From Dryocola sp031988645 (GTDB taxonomy: Bacteria > Pseudomonadota > Gammaproteobacteria > Enterobacterales > Enterobacteriaceae), in contig NZ_CP150452.1 in NCBI RefSeq assembly GCF_051307045.1, forward strand, positions 1,860,001-1,924,000: DNA of 64,000 bases. Direction: 5' to 3'. The notes under the pieces were generated by a model that saw only the letters and a list, made by a program, of their open reading frames with translations, was not told the DNA's origin and did not search any database. The stretch's first letter is position 1. Every line of letters starts with the position of its first letter. Positions 16,819 to 27,213 of the stretch are shown here, in pieces. The position numbers and the translations under genes were made by a program.

Positions 16819-19198
16819 ATGTCCAATAATGGCTCGTCACCGCTGGTGCTTTGGTATAACCAACTCGGCATGAATGATGTAGACAGGGTCGGGGGGAAAA
16901 ACGCCTCCCTGGGTGAAATGATTACCAACCTTTCCGGCATGGGCGTCAGCGTGCCGAACGGTTTCGCCACCACCGCCGAGGCGTTTAATCTGTTTCTCGA
17001 CCAGAGCGGCGTAAACCAGCGTATTTATGAACTGCTCGATCAAACGGACATTGACGACGTGTCGGAACTCGCCAAAGCCGGCGCGCAAATCCGCCAGTGG
17101 ATTATCGACACGCCTTTCCAGCCGGAGCTGGAAAAAGCGATTCACGATGCCTACGAACAGCTTTCCGCAGACGACGCGGAAGCCTCTTTTGCCGTGCGCT
17201 CCTCGGCGACCGCGGAAGATATGCCGGACGCCTCCTTTGCCGGGCAACAAGAAACCTTCCTTAACGTTCAGGGCTACGATGCGGTACTGGTGGCGGTGAA
17301 GCACGTCTTTGCGTCGCTGTTTAACGACCGCGCCATCTCCTATCGCGTGCACCAGGGCTACGACCATCGCGGCGTGGCGCTCTCCGCCGGCGTACAGCGT
17401 ATGGTGCGCTCCGACCTCGCGTCGTCCGGCGTCATGTTCTCCATCGATACCGAATCCGGCTTCGACCAGGTGGTGTTTATCACCTCGGCCTTCGGCCTCG
17501 GCGAAATGGTGGTGCAGGGCGCGGTTAACCCGGATGAATTCTACGTCCATAAGCCGACGCTTGCGGCCGGTAAGCCCGCCATCGTGCGCCGTAACATGGG
17601 CTCGAAAAAAATCCGCATGGTTTATGCCCCAAGCCAGGAGCACGGCAAGCAGGTGCGCATCGAAGACGTGCCCGAGGCCGACCGCGACCGCTTCTCCATT
17701 ACGCCTGAAGAAGTGCAGGAGCTGGCGAAGCAGGCGGTGCAGATCGAAAAACACTACGGCCGCCCGATGGACATCGAATGGGCCAAAGACGGCCATACCG
17801 GCAAGCTGTTTATCGTCCAGGCGCGCCCGGAAACCGTGCGTTCTCAGGGCCAGGTGATGGAGCGTTATCACCTGCATTCGCAGGGTAAAATCGTTGCGGA
17901 AGGCCGCGCTATCGGCCATCGCATCGGCGCAGGCCCCGGTGAAAGTGATTCACGACATCAGCGAAATGAACCGCATCCAGCCGGGCGACGTGCTGGTAAC
18001 CGACATGACCGACCCGGACTGGGAACCGATCATGAAAAAGGCGGCCGCCATCGTCACCAACCGCGGCGGACGCACCTGCCACGCGGCGATTATCGCCCGC
18101 GAGCTGGGGATCCCGGCGGTGGTAGGCTGCGGTGACGCCACCGAACGCATGCAGGACGACCAGAACGTGACGGTGTCCTGCGCGGAAGGGGATACCGGCT
18201 ATGTTTATCAGGATCTGCTGGATTTCAGCGTGAAAAGCTCTACGGTCGATACCATGCCGGATCTGCCGCTGAAAATTATGATGAACGTCGGCAACCCGGA
18301 TCGTGCTTTCGACTTCGCCTGCCTGCCGAACGAAGGCGTAGGCCTGGCGCGCCTGGAGTTCATCATCAACCGTATGATCGGCGTGCACCCGCGCGCGCTG
18401 CTGGAGTTTGACCAGCAGGAGCCGAAGCTGCAAAACGAAATCCGTGAAATGATGAAAGGCTATGACGATCCGGTCGAGTTCTACGTGGGCCGCCTGACGG
18501 AGGGGATCGCGACGCTGGGCGCGGCCTTCTGGCCGAAGCGCGTGATCGTGCGCCTGTCCGACTTTAAATCTAACGAATACGCCAACCTGGTGGGCGGCGA
18601 GCGTTACGAGCCGGAAGAAGAGAACCCGATGCTGGGCTTCCGCGGCGCCGGCCGCTATGTGGCGGACAGCTTCCGCGACTGCTTCGCGCTGGAATGCGCC
18701 GCGATGAAGCGCGTGCGCAACGAAATGGGCCTCACCAACGTCGAAGTAATGGTGCCCTTTGTGCGTACCGTCGCACAGGCGAAAGCGGTGGTGGAAGAGC
18801 TGGAGCGTCAGGGGCTGAAACGTGGCGAAAACGGCCTGAAAATCATTATGATGTGCGAGATCCCGTCCAACGCCCTGCTGGCGGATGAGTTCCTGCAGTA
18901 CTTCGACGGCTTCTCTATCGGCTCCAACGATATGACGCAGCTGGCGCTGGGCCTGGACCGCGACTCCGGCGTGGTTTCCGAACTCTTTGACGAGCGTAAC
19001 GACGCGGTGAAAGCGCTGCTGTCGATGGCTATCAAAGCGGCGAAGAAACAGGGTAAATACGTCGGCATCTGCGGACAGGGCCCGTCGGATCACGAAGACT
19101 TTGCCGCCTGGCTGATGGAAGAGGGGATCGACAGCCTGTCCCTGAACCCGGACACCGTGGTGCAAACCTGGCTGAGCCTGGCCGAAATTAAAAAGTAA
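16819..19198 (+). CDS. ppsA: Phosphoenolpyruvate synthase PpsA (frameshifted in this sequence)
   Basis: PEP synthase converts pyruvate, ATP and water to PEP, AMP and phosphate in gluconeogenesis. The pyruvate/ATP-binding half (to IGHRIGAG) and the second half (from PVKVIHDISEMN) lie in different frames. One extra C in the GGCCCCGG at 17932-17938 is the cause, and the corrected length is 792 residues, as in E. coli. The phosphohistidine lies in NRGGRTCHAAIIAREL and the catalytic cysteine in GICGQGPSDHEDF. The start is ATG 16819 (MSNNGSSP). A Cra site lies upstream and a hairpin terminator downstream. Confidence 0.95.
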
Positions 19199-19203
19199 GC
19201 TTT

Positions 19204-19232
19204 CTCCCTCGCCCCTGGAGGCGAGGGAGTTT
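19204..19232 (+). terminator. Terminator after ppsA
   Basis: CTCCCTCGCC and GGCGAGGGAG form a stem followed by TTTATTTAT. It sits between the convergent ppsA and esterase genes and may serve both. Confidence 0.75.
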
Positions 19233-19234
19233 AT

Positions 19235-20797
19235 TTATCGCCGTCCCGCCAAATCCTTCACGCCCGCCACCATCGCCTCGCACCATGCCGCATAATCATG
19301 TCCGCTTGACCACGGGTGGAAGCTAACCTCATAGCCTTTGCCGCGCAGCGCTTTTTCAAACTCCAGCGTGTTGAGATAAATGCCCCCGTCCGGTCCCTGC
19401 GTTTCAAAACGGCCGGCCTGCAGCCAGAAACGAACGGGCAGCCTGGGGGAGCGTTGATACTCGCGGGTCAGCCAGCTTGCCTCTTCGCCTTTTGGCGCCC
19501 ACCAGTAAGAGCCGGAGAGGCTCAGCACGTTGCCAAAAACGTGCGGATAGCGCAGCGCGACCCAGGATGAGGCGATGCCGCCGTAGCTGGAGCCCGCAAC
19601 GATGGTTTTCTGCGCGGGGGTAGAAATGCCCTGAGTTTTAAGCCAGGGTACCAGTTCGAGCGCCATAAAATCGGCAAAGGCGAGGTTCGGCGGCAGCTCT
19701 TTCTGGCGACGTTCGTTATCAAGGCTGTCGATAAATACCAGGTTCACGGCCGGCAGCGAGTGGCGCGCAATCAGCCCGTCTATTACGTTGGCAAGCCTGT
19801 AGCGATCCTGATAGGTCTTGCCGTCAAACACCAGCAGCGACCAGCGTACCGGCTGGCCGGTGCGCGGACGATAGACCACCACCTCCCGGCTGTTGCCGAG
19901 CTTTTTGCTGTCCACCCGGTAGCGAATCAAAGAGCCGTTGCGTAGCGGCTGGCCGGCTGCCTGCGGCGTGCAGTAACGGCTGGCGGCGAGATTCAGCAGG
20001 GAAAAGCGATTCCAGCGGTCCGCCTTTAACGCCGGGCTGGCTAAAGGATTAAGAGGATCGGCCTGCGCCGTTACCAGGATCGCCCGGCGCTGGTCACGGG
20101 CAGAACCGGCGATTACGGGCACGTCAGGCGCCAGCTTGTACTGCATCAGCGTATCCGCCGGCACCACATAGCTGCGGAACCAGACGTCGGACTGGCCGAG
20201 GCGGAACAGGGGATCGTGATCGCCCGCGGGCGAGCCCAGAATAAAAGCGTTGCCGCGCGCGCCGCGCCACAGGAAGGTTACGCGCCGGTGGGCGGCATCC
20301 AGGTTCTCTACCAGCGGAGTGCCTTCCTCCTGCCTCTGCTGCCAGAATTCGTCGGTGGTGCCGCCGTTGCGCAGCGTTTCCTGCAGCTCCTGTAAGATGG
20401 GGCTTACCGGCTCAAGCACCTGTTCTTTGGGCAGGGGACGGGTTTCACGAATCTGCCAGTTGAACTGCCAGCGGGCGCCGGGCTCGCCGCGCAGCAGCAG
20501 GGTCGATTCACGCTTGAACGGCAGGGCAAAAAGCAGATCGTGCCGGCCGTCCGCCGGGCCGTCTTCTACCAGCACACGCCACGGATAGCCCTTCGTATCC
20601 AGCAGCTTTGCATCGCGCGCCCCGACGAGGGTTGCGTGCGCATAGTTTTCACCCAGCGAGGGCAGGGAAAAGCAGATCTCCCCGCTGGCATCAAACTTCC
20701 CCTCCAGCTCTCCTTGCAAAGCGCGCGGCGTACACTCCGCGGCCGTCGCGCAGGCCGAACATAATCCCAACGTTAATCCTACCCAGGCTCGATTCAT
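19235..20797 (-). CDS. Periplasmic enterochelin esterase-like protein
   Basis: The 520-residue protein opens with a signal peptide (MNRAWVGLTLGLCSACATA). It has an N-terminal Fes-type domain and a C-terminal alpha/beta-hydrolase esterase domain. The nucleophile is in IVAGSSYGGIASSW and the distal histidine in SSGHDYAAWCEA. Cytoplasmic Fes is about 400 residues without export, so this resembles an exported Fes/IroE-like enzyme. It diverges from a siderophore receptor gene with a Fur-like site between them, which suggests it hydrolyses an imported ferric siderophore or its linear form. The substrate is not determined. Confidence 0.82.
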   Translation of the reverse strand: MNRAWVGLTLGLCSACATAAECTPRALQGELEGKFDASGEICFSLPSLGENYAHATLVGARDAKLLDTKGYPWRVLVEDGPADGRHDLLFALPFKRESTLLLRGEPGARWQFNWQIRETRPLPKEQVLEPVSPILQELQETLRNGGTTDEFWQQRQEEGTPLVENLDAAHRRVTFLWRGARGNAFILGSPAGDHDPLFRLGQSDVWFRSYVVPADTLMQYKLAPDVPVIAGSARDQRRAILVTAQADPLNPLASPALKADRWNRFSLLNLAASRYCTPQAAGQPLRNGSLIRYRVDSKKLGNSREVVVYRPRTGQPVRWSLLVFDGKTYQDRYRLANVIDGLIARHSLPAVNLVFIDSLDNERRQKELPPNLAFADFMALELVPWLKTQGISTPAQKTIVAGSSYGGIASSWVALRYPHVFGNVLSLSGSYWWAPKGEEASWLTREYQRSPRLPVRFWLQAGRFETQGPDGGIYLNTLEFEKALRGKGYEVSFHPWSSGHDYAAWCEAMVAGVKDLAGRR

Positions 20798-20841
20798 CAG
20801 CTTCCATCAGCAAGTGTTAAAAAAAGTTTAGAAACGCTAAT

Positions 20842-20860
20842 GCAAATGGTAATGATTTGC
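20842..20860. promoter_or_regulatory. Fur-like box in esterase/receptor divergent region
   Basis: GCAAATGGTAATGATTTGC matches the Fur consensus at about 13 of 19 positions and has its own symmetry (GCAAAT/ATTTGC). It lies between two divergent iron-related genes, about 45 bases before the esterase start and 98 before the receptor start. Confidence 0.65.
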
Positions 20861-20957
20861 AATAACATCCAGACCCATCACAATTATGACAAAACGTAAC
20901 AGTTAATCTCAAAACGATTCATCGAACGGGCTTTCGACCCAAGGGGGACGGTAAGAA

Positions 20958-23120
20958 ATGTATTTCAAAAATAATAAGATAACGCAGGGTCTGTGGCTGA
21001 TGAATCTCACCGCGCTGGGCATGAGCGGCGGGGCATGGGCTGAAACGGCGCGCCCGGCCGAAGAGACGATGGTGGTAAGCGGAAAGGTTTCGGAAGAGCC
21101 GACCGCGCCGTTTAGCGGCATGGTGGCGACCAAAACGCTCTCCGCCACCAAAACGGCGGCGGAGCTGGTGAAAACACCGCAGTCCGTTTCGGTGGTCACC
21201 CGCGATCAGATGGATGCGCAGGACGTTACGTCCGTTGCACAGGCCCTGCGTTATTCCGCGGGCGTTTTCACCGAATATCGCGGCAGCTCCAACCGTAACG
21301 ACGAGGTATTCGTCCGCGGTTTCAGCTACGTGCCGAAATATCTCGACGGCCTGAGCTTCGGTGCCACGGCGTCTTCGCAAACGGGCACCGTCGATCCCTG
21401 GCTGCTTGAAAGGGTGGAGCTGGTGCGCGGGCCTGCCTCGGTGCTCTTTGGCCAGGTGAACCCGGGCGGGCTGATCGGTATGACCAGCAAGCGCCCGACG
21501 AGCGAAGCCGTTCACAAGGTTGAACTGCGAACCGGCAATAATCATCTGGCCGAGGGCGCGTTCGATTTCGGCGGCCCGTTAAGCGACGACGGCCGCGTGC
21601 TTTATCGTTTAAATGGCATCGCCCGCACCCAGGACAACCAGGTTTCTGATTATAAAGAAACGCGCATGGCCATCGCCCCGGCGTTAACCTGGTATCCGCA
21701 TGACCAGACGCGTTTTACGCTGTTGACCAGCTACCAGAAAGATCCCGATGCGGGCTACCGTAACTTCCTGCCGAAAGCGGGCCTCGTCACCGAAACCTCC
21801 GCAGGCTACATTCCTCTTGATTTCAACGTCAGCGACCCGAACTACGACCAGTCATGGCGGGAGCAGACGATGGTGGGCTATGAGTTTGAGCACGGCTTTA
21901 ATGATGTCCTCACCTTCCGTCAGAACGCCCGCTACGCAAAAATCAAACAAAAGTACCGCTACCTCGTCTACGCCACATCTGTTAACGACCTGACGCTTGC
22001 GCGCCGCGCGCAGCATGAGGTTCGCGACACGGACGAGTTTGGGATCGATAACCAGCTTGAGGCCCAGTTTGATAGCGGCGAAATCGGGCATACGGTGCTC
22101 GGCGGCCTGGATTATAAATTAAGCAACGACAGCCAGCGGTTCTGGCGCGGTATGGGTTCTCAGTACGATATCTACTGGCCGAACCCGGCCTATGGCATCG
22201 ACGTAGATGAAAGCACCTTTAGCCTGGTGACGGACGAGCAGCAGAACCTCGACCAGACGGGCGTTTACCTGCAGGACCAGATGAGCTGGAATAGCTGGCA
22301 GCTGCTGCTTTCCGGGCGCTATGACTGGGCGGAAGTGCGTACTAAGGACAATCAGAACGGCGCCACGGTGCAGCAGAACGACAGCAAATTCACCTGGCGC
22401 ACCGGTTTGCTCTACGCCTTTGATTCCGGCCTTTCGCCGTATGTCAGCTACAGCACCTCATTCGAACCGAATCTGCAAACCAACCGCGCCCCGGACACCG
22501 CGCCTTTTGCGCCGACAACCGGGAAGCAAACCGAAGCGGGGCTTAAGTACCAGCCTGTTGAAAACATCTTTATGACGCTTGCGCTCTACGATCTGCGCCA
22601 GAGCAACGTGTCAACCTACAACAGTAGCCTGGGCTGGTTTGAAAACGCAGGTGAAGTGCGCTCGAAAGGCGTGGAGACGGAAATCCACGCCGCGCTGTTT
22701 GACAGCGTTAACCTGATTGGCTCATACACCTACACCGATGCGGAAAACGTCAGCACCACGGTGGCGGGAACCGAAGGGAAAACCCCGGCCCGCATCCCGA
22801 CGCATATGGCCTCCGCCTGGGGCAGCTACACCTTCCAGGGCGGCGCGCTGAAAAACCTGACCGCGGGCGTTGGGATGCGCTATATCGGCACCAGCTATGG
22901 CGATGCGCAAAACACCTTTAAGGTGGCGTCGGTTGACCTGTATGACGCGATGCTGCGTTACGAGCTGGGCGAGATGAACGGCAGCCTGCAAGGAGCCGCC
23001 GTGCAGCTTAACGTGAACAACCTGGCGGATACGAAATACGTCGCTTCCTGCGCTTCCGACTCCGCCTGTTTCTACGGTATTGGCCGCACCATGACCGCCA
23101 CGGTCAGCTATAGCTGGTAA
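20958..23120 (+). CDS. TonB-dependent siderophore receptor, FhuA/FcuA/FoxA-like
   Basis: The 720-residue outer membrane receptor has a signal peptide ending near GGAWA, a TonB-box-like EETMVVSG, and a plug (TPQSVSVVTRDQMDAQDVTSVAQAL). The barrel ends in the aromatic residue TVSYSW. The last segment, with a Cys pair in YVASCASDSACFYG, is characteristic of ferrichrome/ferrioxamine-type receptors. The adjacent exported esterase and Fur-like box support ferric siderophore uptake. Which siderophore cannot be told from sequence. Confidence 0.88.
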   Translation: MYFKNNKITQGLWLMNLTALGMSGGAWAETARPAEETMVVSGKVSEEPTAPFSGMVATKTLSATKTAAELVKTPQSVSVVTRDQMDAQDVTSVAQALRYSAGVFTEYRGSSNRNDEVFVRGFSYVPKYLDGLSFGATASSQTGTVDPWLLERVELVRGPASVLFGQVNPGGLIGMTSKRPTSEAVHKVELRTGNNHLAEGAFDFGGPLSDDGRVLYRLNGIARTQDNQVSDYKETRMAIAPALTWYPHDQTRFTLLTSYQKDPDAGYRNFLPKAGLVTETSAGYIPLDFNVSDPNYDQSWREQTMVGYEFEHGFNDVLTFRQNARYAKIKQKYRYLVYATSVNDLTLARRAQHEVRDTDEFGIDNQLEAQFDSGEIGHTVLGGLDYKLSNDSQRFWRGMGSQYDIYWPNPAYGIDVDESTFSLVTDEQQNLDQTGVYLQDQMSWNSWQLLLSGRYDWAEVRTKDNQNGATVQQNDSKFTWRTGLLYAFDSGLSPYVSYSTSFEPNLQTNRAPDTAPFAPTTGKQTEAGLKYQPVENIFMTLALYDLRQSNVSTYNSSLGWFENAGEVRSKGVETEIHAALFDSVNLIGSYTYTDAENVSTTVAGTEGKTPARIPTHMASAWGSYTFQGGALKNLTAGVGMRYIGTSYGDAQNTFKVASVDLYDAMLRYELGEMNGSLQGAAVQLNVNNLADTKYVASCASDSACFYGIGRTMTATVSYSW

Positions 23121-23353
23121 TATCCCCTTAATTATTCAGCCCGCCAATCTTGCGGGCTACTTACATTTTTATCGCCCGTGGATTTGCACCTCGTCACATT
23201 TATCAGAAAAAGCAAAAAATCATAATTTGTCTGGGCAATTCGACAATTGTTGTCTTTGCGTGAGTTAACCAATACTGAGTGCGGAAAATAAATGCCGCGA
23301 GATTGATGCGGAAAGTTGAACTATTTTGTGCCCTACAAATAAGGTCAATAATA

Positions 23354-24742
23354 ATGAACGCCACTTCTGTTCTCAGTACCAAAGATAAAATTGGCTATGG
23401 CCTCGGCGATATGGCCAGCGCATTAGTCTGGCAAACCGCGACGTTATTCCTTGCTTATTTTTATACCGACGTGTTTGGCCTGCCGGCGGCTATCATGGGC
23501 ACCATGTTTTTAGTGGTGCGCGTGGTGGATGCGTTTATCGATCCCTGTATCGGCGCCATGGTCGACCGCACGCAGACCAGACACGGCCGTTTCCGTCCCT
23601 GGCTGTTGTGGTTTGCTATTCCTTTTGGCGTAAGCTGCCTGGTGACCTTTTACGTGCCGGACGTCGGCCCGACGGCAAAAATTATTTATGCCTGTGCCAC
23701 TTACAGCATTCTTAGCGTGGTCTATTCGGCGATAAACGTGCCCTATTGCGCAATGCCGGGCGCGCTGACCCTTGACCCACGCGAGCGGCATTCCATTCAG
23801 TCCTGGCGCTTTGCCCTGTCGTTTATTGGCGGGCTGATCGTCACGGTTATTGCGCTGCCGCTGGTAGACTGGCTGGGCGGCGGCAACCTGCAAAAAGGGT
23901 ATTTCTACGCCATGAGTTTAATGGGACTGCTCGGCGTAGGGTTATTTTATTGCTGCTTTGCCATGACCAAAGAACGTTATTCTCCGCGTAATGACACCTC
24001 GGGCTCAATGGTCGGCGATTTAAAATTGCTGGCGAAAAATAGCCAGTGGCGAATTGTATTCGTGTTCAATATTTTACTTTTAACCGCGGTGGTAACCCGT
24101 GGCTCCGCCACCATGTATTACGTGAAGTATGTTTTATTACGCCCGGATCTGGTCTTTGCTTTTATCGTTTCGGGCATGATTGCCTCTTTGCTGGGCGCTT
24201 TGCTTTCAGAACGTTTGCTTGGCAGGTTCGATCGCGTGCGGGCGTACCAGTGGACTATCGTTACTTTTGTTATTTTCGGCACGGCGATTTTCTTTATTCC
24301 CCCGACGGCCATCTGGCTTATTTTTGCCCTGAACCTGGTGTTCAGCTTTATCCAGAACCTCACCACGCCGTTGCAATGGACGATGTTTTCCGACGTGGTG
24401 GACTATGAAGAGCACCGCACGGGCCGCCGTCTTGACGGGCTGGTGTTTTCCACCGCGCTGTTTGCCATTAAATTCGGTCTGGCTCTCGGCGGCGCGGTAG
24501 TGGGATGGATCCTCGGGATGGTCGATTATCTGCCCAACCAGGCGACCCAGTCGGCTTCGGTGCTGAGCACCATCAACGCGCTGTTCACCCTCATTCCTGC
24601 GGTGCTGTTTATCGCCATGGCTTTGCTGCTGCTTATCTACAAGCTCAACAGCCGCAAGGTCTACAGCATCGCCCGCGAGCTTGCCGCTAAGCGCCAGCTT
24701 CGCAATGACGAACCGTCACTGGCCCCCGTTACACAGGAGTAA
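23354..24742 (+). CDS. GPH family sugar:cation symporter
   Basis: This 462-residue permease has about 12 membrane helices. It shows the glycoside-pentoside-hexuronide family signatures KIGYGLGDMAS at the start, DAFIDPCIGAMVDRTQTRHGRFRPWLL, and DVVDYEEHRTGRR near the end. It resembles E. coli YicJ, XylP and UidB, which import glycosides with Na+ or H+. The start at ATG 23354 (MNATSVLSTKDK) is preferred over the longer frame. The GH3 gene follows after three bases, so the pair imports and hydrolyses a beta-glycoside. The 233-base upstream gap shows no operator I recognise. Confidence 0.9.
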   Translation: MNATSVLSTKDKIGYGLGDMASALVWQTATLFLAYFYTDVFGLPAAIMGTMFLVVRVVDAFIDPCIGAMVDRTQTRHGRFRPWLLWFAIPFGVSCLVTFYVPDVGPTAKIIYACATYSILSVVYSAINVPYCAMPGALTLDPRERHSIQSWRFALSFIGGLIVTVIALPLVDWLGGGNLQKGYFYAMSLMGLLGVGLFYCCFAMTKERYSPRNDTSGSMVGDLKLLAKNSQWRIVFVFNILLLTAVVTRGSATMYYVKYVLLRPDLVFAFIVSGMIASLLGALLSERLLGRFDRVRAYQWTIVTFVIFGTAIFFIPPTAIWLIFALNLVFSFIQNLTTPLQWTMFSDVVDYEEHRTGRRLDGLVFSTALFAIKFGLALGGAVVGWILGMVDYLPNQATQSASVLSTINALFTLIPAVLFIAMALLLLIYKLNSRKVYSIARELAAKRQLRNDEPSLAPVTQE

Positions 24743-24745
24743 TGT

Positions 24746-27122
24746 ATGTCTGTTATTTATAAGGATCCCCACCGCCCGGTTAACGAACGCGTAGCCGATC
24801 TCCTCTCACGCATGACGCCGGAAGAAAAGTTCGCGCAGATGCACGCGTACTGGCTGATTTTATCGAGCGACGGCAATCACCGTGAGCGAACCGACCTGAG
24901 CGATGAGTTTGCGGGCGTAACGGAACGGGCGGGGCTGGCCGAGCGTTTACAGCTGGGCGTCGGGCAAATTACCCGTCCGCTGGGCACGCACATCGTTGCG
25001 GCGAAAGAGGGCGTGCGGGCGGCCAATCGCCTGCAGAAAACCCTGGTTGAAGAGACCCGCCTTGGCATTCCCGCGCTTTTTCATGAAGAGTGCCTGGTGG
25101 GTTTGCTGTGCAAAGACGCCACGCTTTTTCCTTCATCCCTTAATTACGGCTCGACCTGGGATCCGGATTTGATCGAACGCGCCGCCGCCGCGATTGGCAG
25201 GGAAGCGCGCTCTGCCGGCTGCCATCAGGGGCTTGCGCCGGTGCTGGACGTTTCGCGCGACGTGCGCTGGGGGCGTACGGAAGAGACCTTCGGCGAGGAT
25301 CCGTGGCTCGTGGGCGTAATGGCGACGCGCTATGTAAAAGGGCCTGCAGGGCAAGAATCGCGATCTGCTGGCGACGCTTAAGCATTATGTCGGCCATTCG
25401 TTCAGCGAAGGCGCGCGCAACCATGCGCCCGTGCATCTCGGCTTCTGCGAGCTGAATGACACTTTTCTGCTGCCGTTTGAAATGGCGGTGAAGCTCGCCA
25501 ACGCCGGTTCCGTTATGCCTGCCTATCACGATATCGATAACCAGCCGGGACACTCCGACGACTTCCTGCTCACCACCGTCCTGCGCGAAAGGTGGGGGTT
25601 CGACGGGCTGGTTGTGGCGGACTACGGCGGCGTCAGCCTGCTTCATCAGCATCACGGCGTTTCGCATGATGCGGCCGGGTCGGCGGCGCTGGCGTTTAAC
25701 GCGGGTCTGGACGTCGAACTGCCGAAGGATGACTGCGCCCGCCACCTGGCGCAGGCCGTCGGGCGCGGATTAATCACCATGGAAAAGGTGGATGAAATCG
25801 TCGCCCGCGTGCTGAAAGAGAAATTCCGGCTGGGCCTGTTTGAACGGCCTTATACGGATGAAAATCAGGTCGAGCTGCAAAGCGAGCCCACGCTGCAGAT
25901 TGCGCGCGAAGTGGCGACCCGTTCTATTACGCTTCTGGAGAACGACGGCACTCTGCCGCTGAAAGGCAAGCCGCGCGTGGCGGTCATAGGGCCGACCGCG
26001 GACGATCCTCTGGCGCTGCTAAGCGGCTACAGCTTCCCGGTGCATCTGATCATCAGCGATATGCTGGAGCAAACCTCGCAGGTGGTCACGCCGCTTGCGG
26101 CCCTGCGCGAACGCCTTGGCCGCGACAGCGTTCTTTACGCCAAAGGCTGCCATATTATTGAAAAGCGCATGGCCGGCGCACCGGTCTTCCCCGGCGACAG
26201 CGGCGGAAAACCTATGCAGGAGTCGCCGGTTTCGCTCGATACGAGCCTGATCCCGGAGGCGGTAAAAACGGCGCAGCAAAGTGATGTGGTGGTGCTGTGC
26301 GTGGGCGATCTGGCAGGCCTGTTCCAGAGCGGTACGGTTGGCGAGGGTTCGGATACGGATAGCCTGGCGCTGCCGGGCGTGCAGCAGCAGCTGCTTGACG
26401 AACTGCTGGCGACGGGCAAGCCGGTGGTGGTGGTGGTGACCGGCGGCCGTCCTTATAACCTCGGCGGGCAGGAAGATAAGGTCGCCGCGCTGCTGCTGGC
26501 CTGGGCGCCCGGCCAGGAGGGCGGACACGCCGTTGCGGATGTGCTGATGGGGCAGGCGGAGCCCGAAGGACGTCTGGTGGTGTCGGTGCCGAAAAGCGCG
26601 GGCGCCATGCCTTATTACTACAACCACAAACTAAAAAGCGGCGGCACGCCGTTCGCCTTCCACTTCGGCTCACGCTACCCGTTTGGCTATGGCAAAACAT
26701 GGACGACGTTCGACTACGGCGACTTAAAGCTGAAGGACGCCACGGTTGCCTGTCAGGGCGGGGATGTCTGCGCGACCATTACCGTAACCAACAGCGGAGC
26801 CGTCGCGGGCAGCGAGGTGGTGCAGCTTTATGTCCATGACAAAGTGGCCTCCATGGTGCGCCCGGTTCAGGAGCTAAAAGCCTTCCAGCGTGTCTGTCTT
26901 GAACCGGGAGAAAGCGCCAGGCTGACGTTTATCGTGCCCACCGATATGCTCAGCTTCACCCGCCGCGACGGGCAGCGCGTAGTGGAGCCTGGCGAGTTTG
27001 AGATACAAATCGGGGCATCAAGCGGGGACATACGCAGCCGCGGCATGGTAACCCTGAGCGGTGAGACGCAGCTTATCGAGGGTAAATGGCGCATGTTAAG
27101 CCACTGTGAAGTAAGGCTGTGA
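24746..27122 (+). CDS. Glycoside hydrolase family 3 beta-glycosidase (frameshifted in this sequence)
   Basis: This is a cytoplasmic GH3 enzyme, probably beta-glucosidase or beta-xylosidase. The first part (to MATRYVKG) and the second (from LQGKNRDLLATLKHYVGHS) lie in different frames. One extra G in the AGGGCCT at 25340-25344 (expected AGGCCT) explains the break, and the corrected length is 791 residues. The catalytic nucleophile Asp lies in GLVVADYGGVS and the substrate-binding KHYVGHS motif is intact. The C-terminal fibronectin III-like domain (VCATITVTNSGAVAGSEVVQLY) is complete. No signal peptide is present, consistent with import of intact glycoside by the upstream symporter. Confidence 0.9.
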
Positions 27123-27127
27123 TGTAA

Positions 27128-27154
27128 GTCGGGCAAGCGCTAAGCGCCGCCCGA
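27128..27154. repeat. REP-like hairpin between convergent genes
   Basis: GTCGGGC and GCCCGAC form a stem around AAGCGCTAAGCGCC. A second AGCGCTTAGCG-rich arm at 27169-27182 pairs with the loop. This is the look of a palindromic REP/BIME-type element, between the GH3 and btuR stops, and probably also terminates both transcripts. Confidence 0.6.
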
Positions 27155-27213
27155 CCTGCCGTTTGTGGCAGCGCTTAGCGCCGTCCACCCGATGATAACG
27201 GGCGCTGCAGGCT

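Noticed and set aside
16837..17919. Long open frame (360 residues) antisense to ppsA, with others antisense to ppsA, topA, hmuR and acnA
   Set aside because: Composition is His/Arg/Ala-rich as expected for the complement of G+C-rich coding DNA. None has recognisable domains, and each is fully overlapped by a conserved gene.
27128..27182. CRISPR-like or mobile repeat
   Set aside because: Only one palindromic unit with a partial second arm is present. It fits a REP-type or terminator hairpin, with no spacers or repeats in series.
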